Made by a program: the position numbers and the translations under genes
In this document: piece by piece, positions 43,660 through 52,836 of the stretch
Layout: each line of letters begins with the position of its first letter
How positions within the stretch are numbered: the first letter of the stretch is position 1
Notes under the pieces: generated by a model
Databases searched by the model: none
What the model was told of the DNA's origin: nothing
What the model saw: the letters and a program-made list of their open reading frames with translations, nothing else
Assembly: GCA_965116595.1 (NCBI GenBank)
Contig: OZ220708.1
Span: 1,116,001-1,180,000, forward strand
Source of the DNA: G963663315 sp963668255
GTDB taxonomy: Bacteria; Pseudomonadota; Gammaproteobacteria; Arenicellales; Poriferihabitantaceae
Reading direction: 5' to 3'
DNA length: 64,000 bases

Positions 43660-44952
43660 TTATGCAGCTACTTTATTGATAACCTGGATAGCACGAAGCG
43701 CAGCAGCGGTTGCACTTTGCACAGATCTGTTCACATCCAGGGGGTTGGTTGCGCAACCGGCGCCAAAAACACCTCCGTTAGCAGGGTCCAGTTCGATAAA
43801 TCCGCTGGTATCCATGCTCAGACCATGCTCGGTGTTGATCACCGAAGCGATATCGAGATTCGGCTCCATCCCGACTGCCAGCACCACCAGATCGTGGGTA
43901 TTTTCGTATCGACTGTAGCCATGGGTGTCCACGCCTGTCAGAACAGGCTTGCCGGTTCCTGGATCCCTGGCAATGCTGGCGACCTTGGATTTGATAAAAT
44001 GTACTTTTTCATCCGCACGCACTTTCTTCTCAAAATCTTCAAACCGGTCGATAGTGCGAATATCGATATAGTAAATCGTCGCCCTGGCGCTTTCATCGCT
44101 GCCAAACTGTTCACCGATATAGGTGCTTTGTTTCAATGAAGCCATGCAGCAGATTCTCGAACAATGTGACAAGTGGTTTCGATCACGCGAACCGGCGCAT
44201 TGAATAAAGGCGATGTCCTTCGCAGGCTCCCCATTAGAAGGTCTGATCAGTTTTCCGCCAGTCGGACCATAAGGGTCCATCATCCTTTCGAGTTCGACAC
44301 TGGTAATTACATCTTCATACTGCCCATAGCCATAGGGTTCTATACGGGCGGCATCATAGGGTCGCCAGCCGGTTGCAAATACGACCGCGCCACATTTGAT
44401 GTCAATCGTCTGTTCCTGCATTTCCAGATCAATCGCATCTACCGGGCAGGCGGCTTTGGCCTTCTCGCCCTGTTCACTGTCGACGATAGACGGATCAAGG
44501 ACATAGCGTTGGGGATAAGCTGTATTGTGGGGCAGGTAGGCTGCCTTGATTTTGCTTAGTCCATAATTGTGAGGATCGTCAATTTGCGCATCCACCGCTT
44601 TTGAACAGGCGCCGCAAGCCGTGCAGTTTTCCTTCACATAGCGAGGGCGAAGCCTGATAGTCGCAGTATAATTTCCAGAATTTCCGTTCAGGGTTTCCAC
44701 TTCCGCCATGGTCAGAATCCGTAAGCGTTTGTTTGCCTTGATCCTCCGGAAATTGATTTCCTGCCCGCAACTCGGACGGCAAAGCTTGGGGAAGTATTTG
44801 TAGAGCTGGGAGACCCGTCCACCGAGGGCAGGATTTTTCTCGACCAGGATGACATCCTTTCCGCATTCAGCAGCTTCGAGGGCAGTGGTGATGCCACTGA
44901 TTCCGCCGCCGACAACCAGAATAGTTTCATTTGTGGCAATGATATCGTTCAT
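43660..44952 (-). CDS. qmoA: QmoA-like HdrA flavoprotein
   Basis: This 430-residue HdrA-type protein has an FAD-binding motif (ILVVGGGISGITTALEAAEC), a conserved CRPSCGQEINF segment, and a CTACGACSKA cysteine group. It is the short QmoA form, without the extra ferredoxin tail. It is the first gene of the qmoA-qmoB-hdrC-hdrB operon, five bases before qmoB. Known Qmo complexes donate to or accept electrons from AprBA during dissimilatory sulfur metabolism. Confidence 0.9.
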   Translation of the reverse strand: MNDIIATNETILVVGGGISGITTALEAAECGKDVILVEKNPALGGRVSQLYKYFPKLCRPSCGQEINFRRIKANKRLRILTMAEVETLNGNSGNYTATIRLRPRYVKENCTACGACSKAVDAQIDDPHNYGLSKIKAAYLPHNTAYPQRYVLDPSIVDSEQGEKAKAACPVDAIDLEMQEQTIDIKCGAVVFATGWRPYDAARIEPYGYGQYEDVITSVELERMMDPYGPTGGKLIRPSNGEPAKDIAFIQCAGSRDRNHLSHCSRICCMASLKQSTYIGEQFGSDESARATIYYIDIRTIDRFEDFEKKVRADEKVHFIKSKVASIARDPGTGKPVLTGVDTHGYSRYENTHDLVVLAVGMEPNLDIASVINTEHGLSMDTSGFIELDPANGGVFGAGCATNPLDVNRSVQSATAAALRAIQVINKVAA

Positions 44953-44995
44953 GCTGTGGTTGCTTAGCCTGATCCCGGGCGTATTGTTGCAACCC

Positions 44996-45023
44996 TTGAC
45001 TATACGAGTTTCTTATATATTAG
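44996..45023 (+). promoter_or_regulatory. possible promoter for cbbQ
   Basis: TTGACT (44996-45001) and TATTAG (45018-45023) are spaced 16 bases apart, upstream of cbbQ with a leader of about 180 bases. The match is moderate. The spacer also must hold the promoter for the leftward qmo operon. Confidence 0.3.
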
Positions 45024-45205
45024 GCCAGTATCTGGCTTGCCTTTTCCAACAAATATTTCCAATACAGCAATAGAACATGTTTATTTCCATCATTCAAAGA
45101 CGGGAATTTGATACACTTGCCTTCACTCCTGCAAATATGGCCGAAAACAAGCCGGGCGCCCCTTCCTGGAAGACCCGCAATCAACAAACCAGATCCCTGT
45201 AATAT

Positions 45206-46015
45206 ATGACTCCTGATCCTGATCTTACGGAATATCATATTCCGGACGAGCCATTCTATTCCCCCCAGAGAAACGAGGTGGAGTTGTTTGAAGCTGCCTG
45301 TAAAAATGGTATCCCGGTATTACTGAAAGGCCCGACAGGATGCGGCAAGACCCGATTCATGGAACACATGGCATGGAAATTGAAACGTCCCTTGATTACC
45401 GTTTCATGTCATGATGATCTGACCGCTTCGGACCTGGTCGGTCGATATCTGATCGTAGGCGGTGAGACGCGATGGTCAGACGGCCCCCTGACCCGGGCAG
45501 TCCGCGGTGGCGGAATCTGCTATCTCGATGAAATCGTTGAAGCGCGCAAGGATACTACCGTCGTCATCCATCCGCTGGCGGATGATCGCAGAATTCTGCC
45601 GATAGAAAAAACCGGCGAACTTCTGGTCGCCTCCGATCGATTTTGTCTGTCGATATCGTATAACCCTGGCTACCAGAGCGTACTCAAAGATCTGAAACAA
45701 AGCACCCGACAACGTTTTATTTCGATTGAATTCAATTATCCCGCGGCCAGACTTGAAACCGATATTATCGTACAGGAATCCGGCCTCGACAGACAATTGG
45801 CAACTCGTCTGGTGAAGTATGCAGGAATGACCCGAAACCTCAAAGGCAGTGGCCTGGAAGAAGGGGCAAGTACTCGATTACTGGTACATGCAGCAAAGTT
45901 GATGGTTAGTGGTATCAGCCCAAAAGATGCCTGTCGCGGTGCGATATCGGAAACCCTCAGTGACGATCCGGACATGCTAAAGGCTGTGAGTGAACTCAGC
46001 GCTTCACTGTTTTAA
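45206..46015 (+). CDS. cbbQ: CbbQ/NorQ-type MoxR AAA+ ATPase
   Basis: This 269-residue AAA+ protein has Walker A GPTGCGKT (residues 42-49) and Walker B CYLDEIVEA, plus the family signature VSCHDDLTASDLVGRYL and SISYNPGYQSVLKDLKQSTR. With a CbbO partner it activates Rubisco; NorQ relatives mature nitric oxide reductase. No cbbO, Rubisco or nor gene is in the window. The close rpiA downstream (48 bases) favours a Calvin-cycle role. Confidence 0.85.
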   Translation: MTPDPDLTEYHIPDEPFYSPQRNEVELFEAACKNGIPVLLKGPTGCGKTRFMEHMAWKLKRPLITVSCHDDLTASDLVGRYLIVGGETRWSDGPLTRAVRGGGICYLDEIVEARKDTTVVIHPLADDRRILPIEKTGELLVASDRFCLSISYNPGYQSVLKDLKQSTRQRFISIEFNYPAARLETDIIVQESGLDRQLATRLVKYAGMTRNLKGSGLEEGASTRLLVHAAKLMVSGISPKDACRGAISETLSDDPDMLKAVSELSASLF

Positions 46016-46063
46016 TGCTGTTTCTGAACGAAATTACCCGTCCCGCTGCACAGAAATACAACC

Positions 46064-46720
46064 ATGTCGATAGATAGTCAGAAACAACTGTCCGCCAGCG
46101 CCGCACTTGAATACATTCAGATGGGAGATGTCGTCGGTGTCGGCACAGGCTCCACCGTGAACTTCTTTATCGATGCCCTGGCGTTGATCAAGAACAAAGT
46201 CGATGGAGCTGTAGCAAGCTCTGAAGCGACCGCCGACAGATTGCGCACTCACCGCATACCAGTACTGGATCTGGGTCAGGTCGGCACATTGCCGGTCTAT
46301 GTGGACGGGGCCGATGAGGCAACCCGGCATCTACATCTGATAAAGGGTGGCGGCGGAGCGCTCACCCGGGAAAAGATTGTTGCCCAGGCATCGGAAAAGT
46401 TTGTTTGCATCGCAGACCAAAACAAGCTGGTTGACCGGCTGGGTGCGTTTCCATTGCCAATCGAAGTAATACCGATGGCGCAAAGCATGGTCGCCCGCAA
46501 GATGGTCAGTTTTGGTGGACAGCCCGTGTTGCGCACCGGCTTCATCACTGACAATGGCAATATCATACTGGATATAAGAAATCTGGATATCGAAAACCCG
46601 GTGGACATGGAAAGGCGAATAAATCAGATTCCAGGCGTGGTCACCGTCGGCCTGTTCGCACTGCGTGGCGCCGATGTGTTGTTATTGGGAACCGATTCGG
46701 GCATTCTGACGTTCGAATGA
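46064..46720 (+). CDS. rpiA: ribose-5-phosphate isomerase A
   Basis: This isomerase interconverts ribose-5-phosphate and ribulose-5-phosphate. The family motifs GVGTGSTVNFFIDAL, DGADEA and KGGGGALTREKI are present, and the 218-residue length is normal. It overlaps bepA by four bases (ATGA). In an autotroph it also feeds the Calvin cycle, in agreement with cbbQ upstream. Confidence 0.96.
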   Translation: MSIDSQKQLSASAALEYIQMGDVVGVGTGSTVNFFIDALALIKNKVDGAVASSEATADRLRTHRIPVLDLGQVGTLPVYVDGADEATRHLHLIKGGGGALTREKIVAQASEKFVCIADQNKLVDRLGAFPLPIEVIPMAQSMVARKMVSFGGQPVLRTGFITDNGNIILDIRNLDIENPVDMERRINQIPGVVTVGLFALRGADVLLLGTDSGILTFE

Positions 46721-48180
46721 ATTTTTTTATTTCCCTGCTGAAGTTTGCAAACAGTGCATTGCTGGCTGGCCTGCTGGCGATTTCAGTTGCGTTGACAGGG
46801 CCGATAACCCTGGCGGATGAACTGCCTGAATTGGGCGACAGCGCGACACAATATCTCAATCCCCGTCAGGAGAAGCAGATCGGACAGGCGTTCCTGCGTC
46901 GTTTGATCAATAGCCCCTCGTTTCTCGCTGATTATGAATTACAACATTATCTGCAAACCCTGGGGGACAGCATTGGACAACACGCTGATCTTCTCGGGAC
47001 CAGACTCACCTTCAACCTGGTCAAGGACAATGATCTGAACGCATTTGCTGTGCCAGGTGGCTACATTACTTTCTATACCGGGCTGGTTTTATCGACCGAT
47101 GACGAAAGTGAGCTGGCCTCAGTGCTGGCGCACGAAATCGCTCACCTGACCCAACGACATTTACCCAAGCTTATTGCCAGAGCCAACCAGAACAAACTTC
47201 CAGCATTGGCAGCGATTCTCGGCTCGATACTGATCGGCGGGCAGGCAGGTGCAACAGGAGTCACCCTGACCGGCGCCGCGATTGCATCCGACAAATTAGC
47301 TTTTACCCGGGATTTTGAGAGAGAGGCTGACTCGATTGGTATCAGGCTGTTGGCTGAATCCGGTTTTGACCCGAATTCGATGGTCACATTTTTTGGGAAA
47401 CTGGAACAACATAACAGCCATAGCAGTACCGGCGTACCGGAGTTTCTGCGCACCCACCCGCTGTCTTTCGCCCGAATCGCTGAATCTGAAGTTCGCGCAC
47501 AGAGCTATCCCGAACAAAAACATGTCAGCAGTTTTGAATATTTTCTGGCAAAGGCCCGTATCCGGGCGCTTTATGTAGAACGTCAAAAAGACTCCATACC
47601 TTATTTTCTGGATCAGATCGAATCAGGTTCAGCTGAGATTAAAGACGCAGCGAAATACGGCATCGCGATTGCATATACACAAAACCGCAAATTTGATAAA
47701 GCCCGGGAATTTCTGGCCGGGTTACTCTCCAGGTACCCGGAACACCCCTGGATTCAATCTGCCTGGGCCGAACTCAGTATTTTGGATAATCAGGTAGAGG
47801 AAGGCATTGAGGGATACCTCGACACGATTGAGCGCCACCCCGACCAGCGCTATCTCAGTTATCGGCTGGCAGAAGCGTACCTGTTCAACAACCAGCCCTC
47901 TCTTGCGAAAAAGGTTTTGCGCTATCAGATCAGAAGACATAGAGATGACTACAAGTTGTATCAATTATTGTCCAAAGCCAATGGCGGTCTCGGTAATATT
48001 GCAGAGGCCCACCAGGCAAACGCGGAATATTTTGCAATATTGGGGAATTACAAAAAAGCCATCACTTCAATTGAACTGGCCTTGAAGGAATCCGGTACTG
48101 AAGGATACCTGGGACAGAGTCTGGCTGCGCGACTCAAGGAACTGAAAGAGAAACTCGCACTGCAGAAAAAAATCGGGTGA
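46717..48180 (+). CDS. bepA: periplasmic M48 metalloprotease/chaperone BepA
   Basis: BepA assists assembly or degradation of outer-membrane beta-barrel proteins such as LptD. A signal peptide (through TLADELPE) precedes an M48 protease domain with HEIAHLTQRH at about residues 139-148 and the third ligand in FEREADSIG. The C-terminal half consists of TPR repeats (about 290-480). The 487-residue length matches the family. It is coupled to rpiA through ATGA. Confidence 0.93.
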   Translation: MNFFISLLKFANSALLAGLLAISVALTGPITLADELPELGDSATQYLNPRQEKQIGQAFLRRLINSPSFLADYELQHYLQTLGDSIGQHADLLGTRLTFNLVKDNDLNAFAVPGGYITFYTGLVLSTDDESELASVLAHEIAHLTQRHLPKLIARANQNKLPALAAILGSILIGGQAGATGVTLTGAAIASDKLAFTRDFEREADSIGIRLLAESGFDPNSMVTFFGKLEQHNSHSSTGVPEFLRTHPLSFARIAESEVRAQSYPEQKHVSSFEYFLAKARIRALYVERQKDSIPYFLDQIESGSAEIKDAAKYGIAIAYTQNRKFDKAREFLAGLLSRYPEHPWIQSAWAELSILDNQVEEGIEGYLDTIERHPDQRYLSYRLAEAYLFNNQPSLAKKVLRYQIRRHRDDYKLYQLLSKANGGLGNIAEAHQANAEYFAILGNYKKAITSIELALKESGTEGYLGQSLAARLKELKEKLALQKKIG

Positions 48181-48218
48181 TACGGATCAGCGCATACGTC
48201 CTCGGATGTTTTGTGATA

Positions 48219-49771
48219 CTACTGTAGTGTAGCAAGCGACTCGCCGAAAGTTATGAAATCTTCGCGGTCACTGAAGATTTCCAGAAGTTTTTGGCTGTCA
48301 CCATTACACGCGAATGAAGCGGCCAGAAGTCGGCTCGGTGTTAAATATCTTTGACGCTCCAGCCAATCCCGGGACACCGGACACAAATTGTGTTCGTTCA
48401 GCAAGCTTAACGCGACACCATATCGATCCAGCGTCCAGAATCTTCTGTTCTCGTTCCTTGGCATCGTCCTGGACAGCCAGGCGCCATGATCACCTGAAAC
48501 AATGAATATGGATTCAGGGAATTTCAACCGTAATTCATTCAGGCGCTCCAATGCATTCTGTACTCGTTCTGATTCGATAGAGAGCGTTGACTTGTATTCC
48601 TCAAAATCTGCTGCATTCCCGGTCACATAACTCAACTTCGTATGACCGGGAATAAGAATATAGAAACCGGAAAATACAGGGGTTTTTGCGCGAGTTTCCG
48701 CTTTTTCGATTATATCAAATACCCGTTCTTCCCATATTTCATCTCCTTTAGCTTTCTCATATCCCAACTCATTAATCTTCCGAAAGATGAATTGAAATCG
48801 TTCATTGCACAAGCCTAGAAGTTTCTCCCTGCAGATAGCGATATCGCGGAATCTTAAAGTATAAATATGCTGTAGATGATAGTGATCAACATGTGGTCCT
48901 TTTTGTCCCAAATAGCCATTCGCATACCCGGTTTGAATCATGTAACCGTTTTTTCGCAAAAGAGAGGACAACGGGCTTTGAAAAACACCCGAAAAATAGA
49001 GTGATCTGCTGGATTTCTCAGACCCTATGACGCCAAATCCAAACAAAGCGTCCCATGATTGTATGGTTGGAACGCTCTCTACAAAACCGGTTTTGCCGGC
49101 ATAAATCGAATCGTCCAACTTCTCCAGGTAGTCTGCCCCTGAACTTCTTTCACCCAGAAACTCTTCGGAAAATTCTGAATTTATAAGTGAATCGAACATG
49201 ACGACATGGATGTTGGGCGTGCGGTCAAGCGCAATATCCGCAACATCCATGTTTGGATGCAGGGTTGCCGAAGATTGTTTCCACAGCATGAGGTCTGCGT
49301 GGCCAAAAAACGAAACATGTAGATAGGGCCAGCATACTGACTGTGACCCCGGCAATATTCGACTGACAGACCCGGTAATACACCGCAATTACGAATGGGA
49401 ATGCAATAATGAAAAACACATACAGCTCATCCAGTTCAAGTTGAAGGGACGCACCCCATAACCAGAAAAACGGGAAGGTAACGACCGCGAGAACCCTGAA
49501 TTTAAACCGGGTCAGACCCCTTATGTTTCTCAATCCACAAAAATAACAAAAGCACAGCAGCCAAACCTGTAAACCAGGCCGAGAAAAACAAAATTTCATA
49601 TACGAAAAACGAATTCCCTACCTTCCAAAACCCGAACGATAACAAGTTGGAAACCAGATAGACTTGCAGAAGCAACCAGGACAATACGAGATTTCGATTG
49701 TTGTCCAGGCGCGCTCCGAACAATCGCGCCATTACTGACTTGCTGTTTCGCCAGAGGCTCTCACCGCTCAT
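48219..49771 (-). pseudogene. membrane-anchored sulfatase-like gene, split by two homopolymer indels
   Basis: Three reading frames together make one protein. The first (49771 to about 49518) has transmembrane helices and starts MSGESLWRNSKSV. The second (about 49518-49308, RFKFRVLAVVTFPFFWLWGA...) has two more. The third (about 49308-48219) is the sulfatase/alkaline-phosphatase-like domain with HVVMFDSL, IPGHTKLSYV and VSGDHGAW. The breaks are explained by one extra G in the tract at 49517-49520 and one extra T in the A6/T6 tract at 49305-49310. Removing one base from each restores a full-length frame. The first Met overlaps the methyltransferase stop by 11 bases. It may be a true pseudogene or a sequencing error. 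Confidence 0.65.
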
Positions 49772-51159
49772 AGGCATAGATGACCCTTGAACTGGATTGC
49801 ATTGCATGGATAGCTACATGTTTGTTGATATCCTGCAAAATTCGCTCCAGATTCGCTTGCTCGTAATCAACAAAAATATCTTCCCGGTCACGCAGCAACC
49901 CTTTAACCATCGGGTCTGATTTCGGAACAAATTCGATTAACCCCTTTGGCGCGAGCCCACAAACCCAGCGTAAGAAAAATTCAATCGGTATGTTTCTGCC
50001 AATCACGATATGATGAATCAGCGCAAAGCAGAAAAGTCCGCCTGGTGACCTGAGCCGCTGTTCCAGCGTCAATCTTTCTCTGTGCATCCAACCCATATCG
50101 GGTGACGGGTTAGTAATATCGAAGTACAGAATCTGGATCGGCAAAGAGTTCTCTCGTGCATCCTTAAAGGCGATGTCTATGGCGCCGCAATCAACGTCCG
50201 TACCGATTACCCGCTGTGCACCGGCGTCTACTGCCACCCTGGAGTATTCACCGGTATTGCAGCCCAGGTCCAGAACCTCCCGGATATCGTTTTCCATGAT
50301 GAACTCGCGTGCAATACGTGTTTTGTCTGCCTGGGAAGAGTCACTGTAACTGTTGCAACCCGAATACTGCTGCCAGTAGGACTGTCGCTTGCGTTGCAGT
50401 TTTGTAATGAATCGCCTCAAGCTATCAAAGAGCGCAATCAGGTTCCGCCGTGGAACCGGACGATGGCGCTTGCGTTTGACAACGGATGTCGTTGCCCGTA
50501 CTTTCTGCATGGCCCATGCCTGCAAGTGAAGATGCATCAGTACCTGCATTCGAAAACGGGTAGTGGCAGGCAGCGCTTTGGATACTTCAACTAAATCCAG
50601 GCCTTCAAGCCGACCCCTGAACCAGGTGTTGTAATCAATGCCCGCATAGGCCGAAAGGCACAACGGAGCCAGAAAATGTTCGCAGAATTGTTTATACCCG
50701 ATAAACGGCTCTCCTTCCTTGTATTCAGTAAAGGAAAGGACATCAATGAAAATCGGTTTGGTATTTATGAATTGCACATTGAACGCTGACGCATCCTTTA
50801 GTGTATAGCCGCACTTCAAGCCATCAATGAGCAGGCTCAATGTTAAGCGACCCGCTTCCTTCAGAGATTCGAATGACCATTCATAGGGATACGTAATGAG
50901 TGGAATCCGCGAATGTTCCACCCACATTTCCCGAAGGAATTGACATCGTCAATGGAAATTCCAGCAGAAACCGCCTCTTGAGAGGGGATTTCTGTTGTTT
51001 CTACAATTTGCGATCCTGCACGTTTTTTATAAAAATCGGAGTGTATAAACCTGCGGACACGTGAGGCGGCGCCACTTGAAATTCCTCTGAAAAGATTCGA
51101 TCTGAAGCAAAAAATACATGTCCATCGGGATCACGAAACGATCCGTAATCTCTACTCAT
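49761..51159 (-). pseudogene. class I SAM methyltransferase gene, split by two homopolymer indels
   Basis: The intact 388-codon part (from 50927) contains the SAM motif VLDLGCNTGEYSRVA and IGTDVDCGAIDIA, and begins in mid-domain at HSRIPLITYPYEW. Upstream, a frame starting ATG at 51159 (MSRDYGSFRDPDGHVFFASD) supplies the N-terminus, and a second frame (GISSGAASRVRRFIHSDFYK, then ETTEIPSQEA) the link. One missing T in the A4/T4 tract at 51090-51093 and one missing G at 50921-50923 explain both shifts. The repaired protein is about 465 residues, normal for this family, found beside sulfatase-like membrane proteins. Confidence 0.65.
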
Positions 51160-51168
51160 CTTCAGCTT

Positions 51169-51411
51169 TTATCTGATCATCCTTCCAGTCTGTGCGTTCT
51201 TCTCACTCTTGTCTTTTTTCTTTATACCGAAAATTCCAAGTAATCTATAATACCAGTGTCTCCAGAAAAGCGCAGCGCCAGCAATTGCCGCGACGATAGA
51301 TTGGAGCACAAGACTCACGGAACCCGGGTCAAGATACGCATGCGCGGAAGTACTGAAAAAAGATAATAGCAGGACCGGTAAAAAGATTGAGAATCGTGTT
51401 TTGTATGTCAT
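51169..51411 (-). CDS. small membrane protein with YLDPGS motif (80 aa)
   Basis: A signal peptide (ending SAHA) is followed by AYLDPGSVSLVLQSIVAAIA, one transmembrane helix, then WRHWYYRLLGIFG and a basic tail. This is a conserved small family, often found next to a SAM methyltransferase and a sulfatase-like membrane protein, exactly as here. The protein stops ten bases before the methyltransferase start. The group probably modifies a cell-surface polymer, but this is inferred. Confidence 0.65.
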   Translation of the reverse strand: MTYKTRFSIFLPVLLLSFFSTSAHAYLDPGSVSLVLQSIVAAIAGAALFWRHWYYRLLGIFGIKKKDKSEKNAQTGRMIR

Positions 51412-51525
51412 TGTCCGAGTTTGAGCGCCTTCATTGATGGATTGGGATTATAAGCCGGGATGATATAAAAAAACAGAAAAGGTCGGCAATCCTCATATTT
51501 ACCAACCCCCTCAAGCTGCGTTTGT

Positions 51526-52686
51526 TCAGCGCATACGCCCTGGAATATATCGACAATACCAGGCCGCAACAAGCATCCATACAGAGGCGCCCAAAAACAC
51601 GACAGGCAGCGCAAACACTTTCAGCAAAACAGCATAGATTCCGGGCGTTGCCAGTTGAGATAAATCCCGGTAAGTCAAAAAGACGGCTGCCATTTCGGAT
51701 TGTTCCCTTCCGTGCACCGCACGAAAAAACAGGATATTGCCCATGCCGTCAAGCATGGTCGCGCCGAAGGCGCTGATCACCAGTAACACCGAAGCAACCG
51801 CAGGAGTCGAAGTGAAACCATATACCAGAAGGGTCAGCATACTGGTGGTGACGAAACCTGCGACCAACAGCTTCCTGACACCATATCTCCGCCCCACCCA
51901 TCCCCAGAAAGGAACAGTCAGAGTCCAGGCTGTGCCGATCGATACGATAGCGGCGCCCGCCAGTTCTCCAAGACCCGCTTCAACCGCATAGATCGGCACA
52001 TAAATGACAAACATGGTCCACCAGCAGGAACGCGCCATGGTCAGACCGTAAGCCAGTCTTAATCGGGGCTGATCGATGAACCGCTTCAGGAACTGAAGCG
52101 GGCTGACATCCCGGGAGCCCGATTTCCTGATTTCAACCAGGTGCAGACCCAGCATCCGGAAATAGATAACCCCGAGAACCGCAAACACGGCGCTGAAAAT
52201 AAAAGGAGCGCTATGCGCCAGGCGCTGCTCCATGAAAACCCCGAGAACCGGCCCGATGGTCAATGCGAGAATGCTGGCAAACATCCGCAATGGCTCAAAC
52301 CGGGTCAGTTCACGACGGGGAATCCGCGCCAGCACATATAATGTGAACGTGATTTCTATCCAGACAACCGAGGCCACATGGAAGAGCAGCCCGGCGACAA
52401 ACAGAACCGGTTCTTCAAACGACAGTAATACCGACGATACGAACATCGCCGCGCTGCCACACAGGAAAGATTGATAAGTCCCGATTTTCGAAATGATCTT
52501 CGGTAACCCCAATGCGGTCAGGATGCCCGCAATGCTGACTATGAAAAACAGGGTACTGGTACGCTGGGCATTCTCCATAATGACCAGCGCCTGTAGGGGA
52601 ATCACCGAAAGCAGAATGCCTCGTGACAATGTCTGGACGAAGAACAGTCCCGCGAACTTTGTGTAATCACTGCCGATCAGGTTCAC
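51526..52686 (-). CDS. major facilitator superfamily transporter
   Basis: This 386-residue protein has about 12 hydrophobic segments and MFS-type loops such as GRRYGVRKLLVAG. The start codon is GTG (GTGAACCTG). It lacks the signature of a known substrate class. It is separated by over 100 bases from the small membrane protein downstream and about 150 from aceK upstream, so probably its own unit. Confidence 0.8.
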   Translation of the reverse strand: MNLIGSDYTKFAGLFFVQTLSRGILLSVIPLQALVIMENAQRTSTLFFIVSIAGILTALGLPKIISKIGTYQSFLCGSAAMFVSSVLLSFEEPVLFVAGLLFHVASVVWIEITFTLYVLARIPRRELTRFEPLRMFASILALTIGPVLGVFMEQRLAHSAPFIFSAVFAVLGVIYFRMLGLHLVEIRKSGSRDVSPLQFLKRFIDQPRLRLAYGLTMARSCWWTMFVIYVPIYAVEAGLGELAGAAIVSIGTAWTLTVPFWGWVGRRYGVRKLLVAGFVTTSMLTLLVYGFTSTPAVASVLLVISAFGATMLDGMGNILFFRAVHGREQSEMAAVFLTYRDLSQLATPGIYAVLLKVFALPVVFLGASVWMLVAAWYCRYIPGRMR

Positions 52687-52836
52687 CTCAGGGTCTCCTG
52701 CAGGCGAGAATTAACATGGCGAAGATCGCCGACCGGGTCTTACTTCAACATTTTTTTGTGTATATGTACAGTAGAAAGGCTGCTGCGCTGTCATGTCGGA
52801 TTGCCATTCGACTCCATAGTTTCGTGTTTCCGCGGA

